From positions 4,491,516-4,555,515 of the forward strand of contig NZ_CP011492.1 of NCBI RefSeq assembly GCF_001011035.1: a stretch of DNA of 64,000 nucleotides, in the 5' to 3' direction. The stretch's first letter is position 1; every line of letters starts with the position of its first letter. Source of the DNA: Streptomyces sp. CNQ-509 (GTDB taxonomy: Bacteria; Actinomycetota; Actinomycetes; Streptomycetales; Streptomycetaceae). Position numbers and translations under genes: made by a program. Below are positions 33,089 through 41,806 of the stretch, piece by piece. The notes beneath the pieces were generated by a model, which saw only the letters and a list, made by a program, of their open reading frames with translations, was not told the origin of the DNA and made no database searches.

Positions 33089-34495
33089 TCAGGAGGAGAA
33101 GGACACGGTGCCGGTGGCGACGTGCTGGCTGGCGTCGTAGGTGCCGGCGGGCACGGCCGCGAATCGCGCGTCGAGCCGGTCGAACGCGCTCGCGTGGCCT
33201 TCGGCGGGGTCGTAGGCGAGGCAGAACACGAACTGCACCGGCGCCCCGGGGGCGAGGGGGATGGCGGGCATCGACGCGATCACCCCGGTCCGGGTGGCCG
33301 GGTCGTACGTCAGGCCCAGCTCGTCGAGCGCGGACAGGAACGCGGCGAACGAGGGCACCGCCCAGGTGGGCGGGACGTGGTACTCGACCACCTGCCGGGC
33401 CGGGGCGGCGGCGACGTCCACGACACGGTGGGCGATCGCCTGGTAGATGTGCAGGCTGCCGGAGACCTGGGCGTTGACCTCCGTGAACACCACGGCCCCG
33501 TCAGGCAGGACCAGGGCGTCCGCGCTCAGGTACCCCCGGTAGCCCATCGCCCGGTACGCCTCGGCCAGCCGGGCGCCGCCGTCCAGCAGCTCCGCCCGCA
33601 CCGCTTCGGTGACGCCGTCCAGCGGCACGACCTGGTGGCTCAGGCGCCGCCCGACGTACAGCAGGCGGCCCATCTCGGTGGCCCGGGTGCACTCCTGTGC
33701 GGCGTAGTGCTCGGAGTACACCGCATCAGCGCCGGGCGCGAACTCCTCGACGACGACCGGCCACCGTTCGTTCCCGCTCGCCCACGGCCACCGCTCGGCC
33801 CAGTACGCGGCGATACCGTCCGGGCCCGGGGCCAGGTGGTGCAGGTGCCGGGCGCCGACGTGGTCCACGGCCATATCCGCCTCGCGGACGAGCAACTGGT
33901 TACCGACCCCGGCCCCGTTGTGGGCCTGCTTGACCACGACCGCCCCCGATACGGAGCGCTCCAGCAGCGCGCCGGTCGCTTCGGTCGCCTCGGCGCGGGT
34001 GCGGCAGATGCGGCCCGGCAGGATCGGCACCCCGGCCGCCACCGCCAGGGCACGGAAGTTCGCCTTCGAGTTGCCGATCTCCCCGCCGCCCTGTCCGAAG
34101 AAGTCCGCGCCCGGGAAGCGGTCGGCCACATCCAGGGCGTCAGCGAGCCGGGCGACGGCGGCCGACGGCCACAGCGCGAACACCTCGTTCACCGCGCTGG
34201 CCCCGGCCGGACCGAGCGCGGCGCGCACCTGCTCCACGAACGCGGGCACGGTCAGGGAAGCGGGATCGAGCAGCCGATCACCCCACGCTCCGGCCGGAGC
34301 CGTCAGCACGGTCAGCTCCTCGCGCTTCACACCGGTGTGGGCCAGAGCATGGTCGACGAACGCCGCGTCCGGCTCGCAGCACAAGATGAGCAGGTCACCG
34401 GGTCGGGCGAACCAGAACAGACGCTGCGTCCAGGCCCGCATGTCGTGGCGCTCACGGATGGACGGATCGATGTGGTTGCCGATGAGGATGCGCAC
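33089..34495 (-). CDS. PGM1-like preATP-grasp/ATP-grasp peptide ligase
   Basis: The 468-residue protein starts at a GTG (34495) with AGGAG seven bases upstream and reads VRILIGNHIDPSIRERHDMR. The N-terminal preATP-grasp region is followed by an ATP-grasp fold: FGQGGGEIGNSKANFRALAV, GAVVVKQAHNGAGVGNQLLV, WPVVVEEFAPGADAVYSEH, and the metal site in VVFTEVNAQVSGSLHIYQ. This architecture fits the PGM1 peptide ligase group, which couples a modified amino acid to a peptide amine. It sits between the P450 and the hydroxylase with short gaps (34 and 14 bases), so it is part of the same operon. Confidence 0.85.
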   Translation of the reverse strand: MRILIGNHIDPSIRERHDMRAWTQRLFWFARPGDLLILCCEPDAAFVDHALAHTGVKREELTVLTAPAGAWGDRLLDPASLTVPAFVEQVRAALGPAGASAVNEVFALWPSAAVARLADALDVADRFPGADFFGQGGGEIGNSKANFRALAVAAGVPILPGRICRTRAEATEATGALLERSVSGAVVVKQAHNGAGVGNQLLVREADMAVDHVGARHLHHLAPGPDGIAAYWAERWPWASGNERWPVVVEEFAPGADAVYSEHYAAQECTRATEMGRLLYVGRRLSHQVVPLDGVTEAVRAELLDGGARLAEAYRAMGYRGYLSADALVLPDGAVVFTEVNAQVSGSLHIYQAIAHRVVDVAAAPARQVVEYHVPPTWAVPSFAAFLSALDELGLTYDPATRTGVIASMPAIPLAPGAPVQFVFCLAYDPAEGHASAFDRLDARFAAVPAGTYDASQHVATGTVSFSS

Positions 34496-34529
34496 AGCGG
34501 ACTCCTGAAGACGGGGAGCTGGGGAAGGA

Positions 34530-35699
34530 TCAGAGGATGAGGGCGGCGGGCAGCGTGTGGAAGGCCCGCATGGTCGCCGTCCGGCGCCGTACACCCACGC
34601 CGGCAGCGGCCAGCCGGGCCGGGTGGTCGTTCAGGGCCGTGACCAGGGCGCGCAGCCCGGCTTGGGCGACGGTCGTACCAATGCAGGCGTGCGGCCCCCA
34701 CCCGTAGCCGAGGTGGCGGTTCGGGGTGCGATCCAGCACCAGGTCATCCGCCTGTACGAAGGCGGCCGGGTCGCGGTTGGCCGCCGCGAACAGCGGGACG
34801 ACCTTCTGCCCCGGCGCGATGTCGACGCCGCCGATCCGGCAGGAGCGCACCGCCGTGCGCGTGGTGCCCTGCACCGGACCGTCGAAGCGCACCAGCTCAT
34901 CCACCCCCGCGGCCAGCAGCTCCCCGTCCCGCATCTGGCCAAGGGCCCCGGGGTGGGCGAGGAGGGTGTGCACGGCGTTGCCGATGGCGGCTGCCATCGT
35001 GCTGTAGCCGCCCTGGAACATCACCCGCGCCGTGTTCTTCACATACAGCCGGGTCAGAGGGTCGGAGCCGGGCGCCGTGGCCTGCCGTACCCGGGCCAGC
35101 AGGCCGGGCCGGGCCGAGGCTGTAAACCAGGAGTCGACCAGGTCGCTCAACTGCTGGCGGGCAACACGGCCCGGCTCGACGAGCGCGGGGTCGAGGCCGC
35201 CGTCCATGCTCCGCATGATCGCGTCCGACACCGCGGCGAACTCCCCGTACGGCGGCGGCTCGACACCCAGCAGATCCGCGACAACCGCCACGGACAGCGG
35301 CACCGCGATCTCAGCCACCACATCGAACGGGCCCCCGCCGGCCAACTGGTCGAGCCGCTCACCCACCAGGAGACGGGCACGGTCCTCGATCCCGGTCAGG
35401 TCCTGGGCACGCAGCGCGGTCATGAACAGGGAGCGCACCGCGTTCTGCTGTGGCGGATCCAGCGTCTGCACACTCAAGGACGGCTCCGGCGCCGTGCCCC
35501 CGGTACGCCGCGGGTCACGGGCGAACCTCTCGTGGTCGCGCAGCACCCGCACGCAGTCCGCGTACTGGGTCAGCGCCCACGAGTCCATGCCCGCGTGCCA
35601 GAACACCGGTGCACGCACCCGCAGTTCGGCCAGTACCGGGTAGGGGTCGCGCAGGATCTCCGCGTCCAAGGGGTCGTAGCGGTCGGTCACAGACGTCAT
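34530..35699 (-). CDS. Cytochrome P450, candidate biaryl-forming enzyme
   Basis: The 389-residue P450 has ExxR in VDELVRFDGP and the haem-binding loop YGWGPHACIG, where Tyr replaces the usual Phe. The I-helix reads FQGGYSTMAAAIG; the acidic residue of the normal acid-alcohol pair is Ser, while Thr remains. The N-terminus is RYDPLDAEILRDPYPVLAEL. The ATG at 35699 has GGAAGGA eight bases upstream. Sixty-nine bases upstream ends an 18-bp gene for MSYDH. In biarylitide clusters a P450 next to a five-codon gene links Tyr3 to His5 of an MxYxH peptide; the same role is inferred here. An altered I-helix acid fits a coupling rather than hydroxylating P450. Confidence 0.9.
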   Translation of the reverse strand: MTSVTDRYDPLDAEILRDPYPVLAELRVRAPVFWHAGMDSWALTQYADCVRVLRDHERFARDPRRTGGTAPEPSLSVQTLDPPQQNAVRSLFMTALRAQDLTGIEDRARLLVGERLDQLAGGGPFDVVAEIAVPLSVAVVADLLGVEPPPYGEFAAVSDAIMRSMDGGLDPALVEPGRVARQQLSDLVDSWFTASARPGLLARVRQATAPGSDPLTRLYVKNTARVMFQGGYSTMAAAIGNAVHTLLAHPGALGQMRDGELLAAGVDELVRFDGPVQGTTRTAVRSCRIGGVDIAPGQKVVPLFAAANRDPAAFVQADDLVLDRTPNRHLGYGWGPHACIGTTVAQAGLRALVTALNDHPARLAAAGVGVRRRTATMRAFHTLPAALIL

Positions 35700-35768
35700 C
35701 GCGAGTCCTTCCGGAGCGGGAAGGGCGAGCCCGCCTCATCAGACGGGCCCGCCCCGGACTTCTCGGCC

Positions 35769-35786
35769 TCAGTGGTCGTACGACAT
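35769..35786 (-). CDS. Five-residue biarylitide-type RiPP precursor, MSYDH
   Basis: On the minus strand, ATG at 35786 begins five codons for Met-Ser-Tyr-Asp-His followed by TGA at 35769-35771. A strong ribosome binding site, AGGGAGGGG, ends five bases before the ATG, which is striking because no longer frame starts there. The peptide fits the MxYxH pattern of biarylitide precursors, whose genes are 18 bp long and lie directly upstream of a P450. The P450 gene starts 69 bases downstream on the same strand. The predicted core is Tyr-Asp-His with a Tyr-His cross-link. The call rests on the motif, the ribosome binding site and the position; a chance occurrence cannot be excluded without expression or mass data. 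Confidence 0.8.
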   Translation of the reverse strand: MSYDH

Positions 35787-36041
35787 GGCAGCCCCTCCCT
35801 GTGCGTCGGTGACGGCGGGCGTATGGCGTTGGTGACGGTTCCGGTCGGCCCGCGCCAGGCGGGACAAGGCCATAAGGAACGGTCATCGCCGCACTCCGTC
35901 CGGTCACGCGGGGTGCCGGGCGGAACACGACGAGTACAGCGGTCACCGGCCTCGGCACCTAGAGGAAATCCCTATCCCCGCCCTATCCCCGGTCTCCTCG
36001 AACACCTCTCCCGGGCGCGGAGCGGGTGGTGCAATGGGCGG

Positions 36042-37358
36042 GTGGACGACGAAATCCGCCACCCCCTCGCGCATGCCAGGATCGAGCGCGGATGGCCACA
36101 GGAGGAGCTGGCCCGCCGCATCCGGCGGGCCGCCAAGCGCCGTGGCCTGCGCTCGGGCACCAGAGGGTCACGGGTCTCCAAGTGGGAGACCGGCCGGGCC
36201 ACCCCCGACGAAGACGAATCCCAGCCGCTCATCGCCGAGGTCCTCGGCATCGATTATGCGGCCGTCACCCATCTTGGCTGGCCCCACTGGCTCCCGGGCC
36301 AAGATCGACCGCTGCCCCTCGGCCCGCACAACGCCGTCCCCTCACTCCGAGAGGCCCTGATGTCCTCCCTGGACCGCCGGTCCTTCATCGCCTACACCAG
36401 CGGCTCGCTGGCCGTTCTGGCGTATCAGTGGGCCGTCACCGAGCCCGGCCAGTTCACGCGTTTCGCCGCGCCTGGCGAAGTCGACGCCGAGATGCTCGAC
36501 TGGCTGGAGGCGACGGGGACAGAGCTGATCCGCCTCGCCACCGAACGCAGGCACCGCACCCGTCATCTGCTGGCCGCGCACCTCACCACCGTTACCGAGT
36601 TCATCAGCGAGTCCCGCTACACCCTCGCCGGCGGGCAGCGGCTGCACACCCTGGCCGCCTCCCTCTCGCAGGCCATCGCATGGCAGCACTTCGACGAACG
36701 CCGCCACGCCTCCGCCGGCCGCTTCTGGCACGCCGCACTCCACAACGCCCGCACCGGGCACCAGCGCGACCTCGGCGCGGGCATCCTGTCCGACCTCGCG
36801 TACCAACTGCTGTGGCTGGGGGACGCCCGCGCCGCGGCCGACATCCTCGAACACGCCATCCCCCGCACTCAGCACCCCACCGCGCGGTCCCTCCTCCACC
36901 TGCGCCAGGCCCGCGCCTTCGCCGCCCTCGACGAGGGCGGCCTGTGCCGCAGGGCCCTCACCGATGCAGAGAAGGCGCTCGATACGCCGTCGTACGACCC
37001 CGCACCCGCCTGGTGCTCGTGGATGTCCACCGCGGACCTGGCAGCCGACGGCGGCCGTTGTCTTGCGGATCTCGGCCAGCGACGCCGGGCCCACCAACTG
37101 ATGGACGAGGGCATCACCCTGCTGACCCCCACCCGGTCCAAGACCAAATCCGTGTTCCTGACCTACCAGGCCGAGACATACCTCCGCGACGGCGAGCCGG
37201 AGATTGCCGTGGCGACCGCCACCCGCTCCTTCGACCTGGCCAGCCGAATCGGCGCGCCTAGGTGCGTGACGATGGTGCGCGACCTCGAACCGGAGCTGTC
37301 GCGACACCTACACACGCCCGGCGTCAGCGAACTCCTCCAACGGCTCCGAGCCATCTGA
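36042..37358 (+). CDS. HTH-TPR-type transcriptional regulator
   Basis: The 438-residue protein begins at the GTG at 36042 (VDDEIRHPLAHARIERGWPQ). An XRE-like HTH covers about residues 10-75 (EELARRIRRAAKRR, SRVSKWETGRATPDEDE). A hydrophobic segment follows the basic SSLDRRSFIAYT (SGSLAVLAYQWAV), and the C-terminal half consists of TPR-like helical repeats (LGAGILSDLAYQLLWLGDA, ARSLLHLRQARAFAALDEGG). It is divergent from the MSYDH-P450 operon with a 255-base gap, so it is the obvious candidate regulator for it. No ligand or phosphorylation site is evident. Confidence 0.82.
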   Translation: MDDEIRHPLAHARIERGWPQEELARRIRRAAKRRGLRSGTRGSRVSKWETGRATPDEDESQPLIAEVLGIDYAAVTHLGWPHWLPGQDRPLPLGPHNAVPSLREALMSSLDRRSFIAYTSGSLAVLAYQWAVTEPGQFTRFAAPGEVDAEMLDWLEATGTELIRLATERRHRTRHLLAAHLTTVTEFISESRYTLAGGQRLHTLAASLSQAIAWQHFDERRHASAGRFWHAALHNARTGHQRDLGAGILSDLAYQLLWLGDARAAADILEHAIPRTQHPTARSLLHLRQARAFAALDEGGLCRRALTDAEKALDTPSYDPAPAWCSWMSTADLAADGGRCLADLGQRRRAHQLMDEGITLLTPTRSKTKSVFLTYQAETYLRDGEPEIAVATATRSFDLASRIGAPRCVTMVRDLEPELSRHLHTPGVSELLQRLRAI

Positions 37359-37608
37359 ATGCCCGCCACCCGTCGCCGTCACCCCCGGCTCCCGGGCCGA
37401 CGGTCCGTACTGGGAGCGCGGCTGCACCATCGGGGACATCCTGTTCGGCAAGCATCATCGCCGTGAACTTGACCGGCTCGCGCCTACGTCTTGGGCGGAG
37501 AGGACTAACGACCACCCTCTCTCACACGGTCCGCTTCCACCAGAGTCGCCAGGGTGTCGGCGCTCGACGAGTGCGGACGCGACTTCCTCACCAGCGCCTC
37601 ACCGCCGC

Positions 37609-38349
37609 TCAGCGACGCTCGCAGAAACGGCGGATGATCGGCTCCAGGTAGTCCGCGTGTGGACCAGCCAGACCCGCAACCTCCTCCGGGGAGGCCACGA
37701 GCGCGATGTCGTCGAGTTCAGGTTCGCGCCCCTGGGCGCGCTCGGCCTCCGCGGCAGAGGCCAGGCCGGCGCGCAACGTCGCCTCGGGGAGTGTCGGCGC
37801 CAGGTAGGTCAGGCCGACGCTGCCGTTCTCGCCACGGGTCACGATCCAGAGCTTCAGCTCCTCGGCGCGCATGTGAATTCCCACCTCCTCGGCGAGTTCT
37901 CGCGCAGCCTGGCCGACAAGCGCCGACTCGTTCAGCACCTCCCCCTCCCCGGGAGGCTCCAACGAGCCTCCCGGGAGTTGCCACCGGCCCGGGGCAGCCG
38001 TAGCAGGCGACATTCGCGCCGCCAGTACCCGGCCGTCATCGCTCGGCTGAGCGACGTTCACGAACAACGAGGGCAGCGCGGTGGCGCCGGGGATACAACG
38101 CAAGGCATAGTGCCGGTAAGTCACACGCACCCAGGACAGACGCAGCACACGCGAGCCCAACCACTCCAGCCCTCCACACGCGACCACCGGCCCGTCGAAA
38201 AGGGTGGGGTTGGCCCGAATCGCCTTTTCCCATACCCGATCTCGGGCCTCAGCGTCGTGAGAAGGCAGGGGCGGCTCCGCTGCTTCGGTCAGCACAAGTT
38301 GCTCAACGTCAAGAAGATCGATACCTGCCGTGGGCAGCCTCTTCGTCAC
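37609..38349 (-). CDS. Nudix hydrolase
   Basis: The 246-residue protein has an N-terminal extension of about 120 residues and a Nudix domain. The Nudix box spans GGSLEPPGEG and ARELAEEVGIH near residues 126-160, with extra residues between the two halves. The core RELAEE is intact. The start is a GTG at 38349 (VTKRLPTAGIDLLDVEQLVL). The N-terminal part (RDRVWEKAIRANPTLFDGP) is common to a Streptomyces subfamily. Substrate unknown. It is divergent from the gene at 38883. Confidence 0.82.
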   Translation of the reverse strand: MTKRLPTAGIDLLDVEQLVLTEAAEPPLPSHDAEARDRVWEKAIRANPTLFDGPVVACGGLEWLGSRVLRLSWVRVTYRHYALRCIPGATALPSLFVNVAQPSDDGRVLAARMSPATAAPGRWQLPGGSLEPPGEGEVLNESALVGQAARELAEEVGIHMRAEELKLWIVTRGENGSVGLTYLAPTLPEATLRAGLASAAEAERAQGREPELDDIALVASPEEVAGLAGPHADYLEPIIRRFCERR

Positions 38350-38882
38350 CGGCCCATCGTAGGACCGTGATCCGGCCTACCGTCGCCTATTCCACCAGGA
38401 CAGCCCTCACCGAGCACCGGAAGGGGGCTCCCACTCCTGAACATGTGGGCCGACCGGCCCAGGTGGTCGCCGCTGGAACGTGTCCGCGGCACGTTACGTT
38501 GGCACGTTGCAGAACGAGGGCGACGACGTCGCCCCGCTCCTTGCCGTAACCGCCGAAGTCCCAATGGTCTGCATCCCGCAGGTGGCGATTGATGCGGTCG
38601 TGCGAGGCTCGGGATCGTGGGCCGCCGAGGGTCAGGGCGGCCGGGCACGTGCCCGATCAGGGTGCGATCCCACAAGGGCCGGGAGTCGTCTCTCCGACTC
38701 GGTGATCAGGTCCACTCGGTGGTAACCTCGCGATACTCGCGCAACGGCTCGATGGCATCACCATCAGTACGGACATGGGTAACAATTTGCTGTGCGGCGG
38801 ATGATATGTACGGCGCCTCGGCCGTGCCTGCCGTCCTCCGCTGGCAATGAACACCGATATATGAGCGGAACATGAGGGTTGG
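38350..38882. other. Intergenic region of 533 bases between divergent genes
   Basis: No supported gene. It should contain promoters for the Nudix gene (minus) and the zinc-ribbon regulator (plus). The last 150 bases are AT-richer than the surroundings (for example around 38860-38875). I cannot define boxes with confidence. Confidence 0.45.
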
Positions 38883-40193
38883 ATGGCCGGCATACGGATG
38901 TGCGCCTCGTGTGGTGCGTCGCTGAGCCGGTATAACACGACTAACCGCTGCTCGCGGTGCACACGGGCAGTACCGCAGGCACCAGACGACTTCTGGACGC
39001 TCCCCAGCGTGCGCCAGGCACTTGCCGATTGGGATATTGGAACGGTCGTCAAGTTGTTCCGCAGATCCACAGGGGCCTCTCAGGCTGCTATTGCCGCGCT
39101 GGTGAGTATCGATCAGGCCGAGGTCAGCCGTCTTGAGAAGGGTCGCAAGCGCATCCGCGACCGGCGTCAGATGCTGACGTGGACGCGGGCCTTGGGCGCA
39201 CCAGACGCCTTCGTCCCCTCGCTACCGTCAGCCGCACCGACGGCGCCGGCTCCCCTGCTCATGGACTTGATCCGCGGCCTCCAGACGGAAGAGACCGTTG
39301 CGCCATCGCAGGGCCTTGGCCCAGACGGGTGGGAGCACTTGATCCTGGAACTGCAGCACCAGGACAACGAACACGGCGCTGATCATCTCCTCGAAGGGGC
39401 AGTACACCATCTCCAACTGGCCAAGGCTGCACTGGCCGACAGCCCCGGACCCGATGCTGAACGTCGGTTACACCACGCAACTGGACAACTGGCGCAGATG
39501 GCAGGCTGGCTGAGCCTGGATGCCGGTCGACCGGCCGACGCGCGATACCACCTCACCACTGCGCTCTACGCTGCCCATACCGCTGAAGACACCCAACTGG
39601 CTGGCAGCATCCTCGGATACCTCAGCCTCACGATGCTCTATCACGGCAGCTCAACCGAGAGCGTCGCGCTTGCCCGCACCGCCTATGACACCGGCCACGT
39701 ACCCGCCCACGCCAAGACACGCGCCATGCTGGCCACGCGCCTCGCCAGGGCGCTCTCGCAGCGCGGCGACGGTGCCGAGTGCCGCGCGCTGCTCCGCGTC
39801 GCCGAGCGCGACTACGGCCGCAGCCAGGGACACACCACCCCGGTCTGGTTGGACTACTTCGACGAGGGCGAGCTGCTAGCCCAGCAGGGCACATGCCTGA
39901 TGAACCTCGGGGTATACGACGCCGCCCGGGAGCATCTGAATGCGGCTCTCTCCCTGCGCGGCGACAGCCCAACCCATCAACGCGACCGAGTCAACTACCG
40001 CGTCCGGCTGGCGGATATCGCCCTCGCGAACGGCGACTTGGACGCCGCATGCCATCACGGTCAGGACGCCATGACCGTCAACGCTGGCATTTCTTCGACG
40101 CGCATGGCCACGACGCTGGAGTCCTTCCTGGACCGTCTCCGACAGCACCGCTCCGCCCGTGTGGTGCAGGATCTACTCGAAGACGTCGGCTGA
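38883..40193 (+). CDS. Zinc-ribbon XRE-TPR regulator
   Basis: The 436-residue protein opens with a zinc ribbon of two CxxC pairs (MCASCGASLS, RCSRCTRAV; residues 7-27). An XRE HTH follows at about 55-105 (TGASQAAIAALVSIDQAEVS RLEKG-type turn), then TPR-like repeats to the end (GQLAQMAGWLSLDAGRPADA, LLAQQGTCLMNLGVYDAARE). This layout is frequent in Streptomyces and related actinobacteria as regulators of neighbouring genes. It converges with the HAD phosphatase gene, one base apart. Confidence 0.82.
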   Translation: MAGIRMCASCGASLSRYNTTNRCSRCTRAVPQAPDDFWTLPSVRQALADWDIGTVVKLFRRSTGASQAAIAALVSIDQAEVSRLEKGRKRIRDRRQMLTWTRALGAPDAFVPSLPSAAPTAPAPLLMDLIRGLQTEETVAPSQGLGPDGWEHLILELQHQDNEHGADHLLEGAVHHLQLAKAALADSPGPDAERRLHHATGQLAQMAGWLSLDAGRPADARYHLTTALYAAHTAEDTQLAGSILGYLSLTMLYHGSSTESVALARTAYDTGHVPAHAKTRAMLATRLARALSQRGDGAECRALLRVAERDYGRSQGHTTPVWLDYFDEGELLAQQGTCLMNLGVYDAAREHLNAALSLRGDSPTHQRDRVNYRVRLADIALANGDLDAACHHGQDAMTVNAGISSTRMATTLESFLDRLRQHRSARVVQDLLEDVG

Positions 40194-40194
40194 C

Positions 40195-40920
40195 TCACTG
40201 CGCCACTGTGCGACCCCTCACGATCGCCTCCACCGCGCCGGCAGTGTCCTTCAGATCCGGCAGCACAGTGTCCGCCCCAGCCGCCGCCAATTCCTGCTCG
40301 CTTGCGCTGCCGGTGGCTACGGCCACGACCGCGGCACTGCCAGCCTTCGCTGTCGCCACGTCCAACAGCGTGTCCCCGACGATAACGGTATCTGCTCCGC
40401 TGTAGGCCCGCCCATACCGACGCTGGGCACGTGCCCAGGCTGCCGGCAGGAGGTCAATGCGGTCTTCGGCGTCGTCGCCATACGCGCCGGCATCCAGCTC
40501 CAGGTGGGCACACAGATCGAACACACGCAGCTTCAGCTCGGCTATACGGCGCATGTTGCCGGTGAGAACTGATTGATACACCCCGGCCACAGATGCGAGC
40601 GCGGTCAAGAGCTCACGCGCGCCGTCCAGTCGTCGGCCACGAATCCGAAGCAGTTCGCTGCGCGCCTCCAACTCCTCGGCTAAGGCGGAGGTAAAACGCT
40701 CCACAGTGCCGGCGTCGGGCTTGATGCCATGGAGGCGTAGCGTCTCCGCCGCGATGACGAGTTCCGTCTTCCCTGTCATGTCCGCCAGCTCGATCATCGC
40801 CTTTCCGGTGATCCGCGCAAAAGCTGCCGCGTAGGCATCCCGGCTCACCCCGGCTCCGTCGATGAGCGTGTGGTCGATGTCCCAGAGTACGAGCAGAGGG
40901 TGCCCGTCGTTCGTGGTCAC
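40195..40920 (-). CDS. HAD-superfamily phosphatase
   Basis: The 241-residue protein begins VTTNDGHPLLVLWDIDHTLI; the DxDxT motif I (DIDHT) carries the nucleophile. Motif II is in SVLTGNMRRIAELKL (Thr), and motif III/IV in DTVIVGDTLLDVATAKAGSA. A helical cap lies between motif I and II, as in phosphoglycolate-phosphatase-like HADs. I use the GTG at 40920, which has GAGG five bases upstream. Substrate unknown. Overlapping stop-to-stop spacing with the upstream regulator suggests a shared terminator region. Confidence 0.85.
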   Translation of the reverse strand: MTTNDGHPLLVLWDIDHTLIDGAGVSRDAYAAAFARITGKAMIELADMTGKTELVIAAETLRLHGIKPDAGTVERFTSALAEELEARSELLRIRGRRLDGARELLTALASVAGVYQSVLTGNMRRIAELKLRVFDLCAHLELDAGAYGDDAEDRIDLLPAAWARAQRRYGRAYSGADTVIVGDTLLDVATAKAGSAAVVAVATGSASEQELAAAGADTVLPDLKDTAGAVEAIVRGRTVAQ

Positions 40921-41047
40921 TGTCACCTCGATCTCAACAAGGAGAGCCAGCAGGGGACATCGCCCAGCTGACAAGTCTCCGGGTAGGCCAGCTTCGCTCT
41001 CTCCCGATACGAGGAGCGTGCCACAGGTTCGACCCCATGCACCGCTG

Positions 41048-41791
41048 TCATAAACGCTCATAACCATCGCGTCCACCCAGCGTCATCGTGGAGCCAGCCT
41101 CCCGACACGGCTGCTCCGAGAGGATCACAGCCCTGTTCTCCTTGGCCGTACCACACCCGACGACACCATGAGTGAGGAGCGAAGCATGCCCTCCGACCCC
41201 GATCAGGCGGGCCCTGCCGACCCCACGCGGCATTTGGCCCCGCGGGATTGCCGAGTCCTGCCCCGTCACGTGGTCGGCTGGCTTGAGCTGGCGCCGCAGG
41301 GTGTCGCTGACGGCGGCGTGCAGGCCGGTGAGGAGGTCTTCGTCGGCCTGAGCAGGATTGGCCAGGGCTGCGGCGAGGCGGTCTTCGAGGGCGGGGGACA
41401 GGAGCGCGAGCATGCCGGCGCCCCGGTCGATGGCCGAGCGCAGGACCATCCGGCGCAACTCGGTCAGGGCCTGGGTGTCTTCGCCGAGGTGGGCGAGGGC
41501 GTCGAGGAGTTCGGCGAAGTCCGAGCCGGGGCCCAGCGCGAGGTCGCCGGTGGGCGTGCGGGCGTACAGGTAGGCCAGCAGCAGTTGGTAACGGTCGTCG
41601 GGCCGGGTGGGGCGGGCGCTCTCCCACCGGGCCACCGACCGCTGCACGCCGGCGGTCGACGGCAGCGTCATGCTCGTCTGGCCGTACTGTTCGGCAATGT
41701 CACGCAGTGCTCTGGCGGTGCCGGCCAGGGACAGTCCTCGTCGGCGTCGCAGGGCCTTGAGCATCGCCGCGCCGCGGGCCGTGTCGTTCAT
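41048..41791 (-). CDS. XRE-family HTH protein, possibly C-terminally altered
   Basis: The 247-residue protein has an N-terminal HTH (MLKALRRRRGLSLAGTARAL, STAGVQRSVARWESARPTRP) and a helical middle (LALGPGSDFAELLDALAHLG). After about residue 165 (DTLRRQLKPADHVTGQDSA) the sequence becomes irregular and poorly protein-like, suggesting a frameshift or truncation of a longer original. It lies 15 bases downstream of the SLOG-like gene in the same orientation, so the two form an operon. Confidence 0.65.
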   Translation of the reverse strand: MNDTARGAAMLKALRRRRGLSLAGTARALRDIAEQYGQTSMTLPSTAGVQRSVARWESARPTRPDDRYQLLLAYLYARTPTGDLALGPGSDFAELLDALAHLGEDTQALTELRRMVLRSAIDRGAGMLALLSPALEDRLAAALANPAQADEDLLTGLHAAVSDTLRRQLKPADHVTGQDSAIPRGQMPRGVGRARLIGVGGHASLLTHGVVGCGTAKENRAVILSEQPCREAGSTMTLGGRDGYERL

Positions 41792-41806
41792 GCTCCTATC
41801 GTGCCC

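Noticed and set aside
28810..37358. Pheganomycin or resorcinomycin cluster
   Set aside because: The ligase and amidinotransferase are shared, but no type III PKS or phenylglycine genes are present and the P450 with MSYDH points to a different core.
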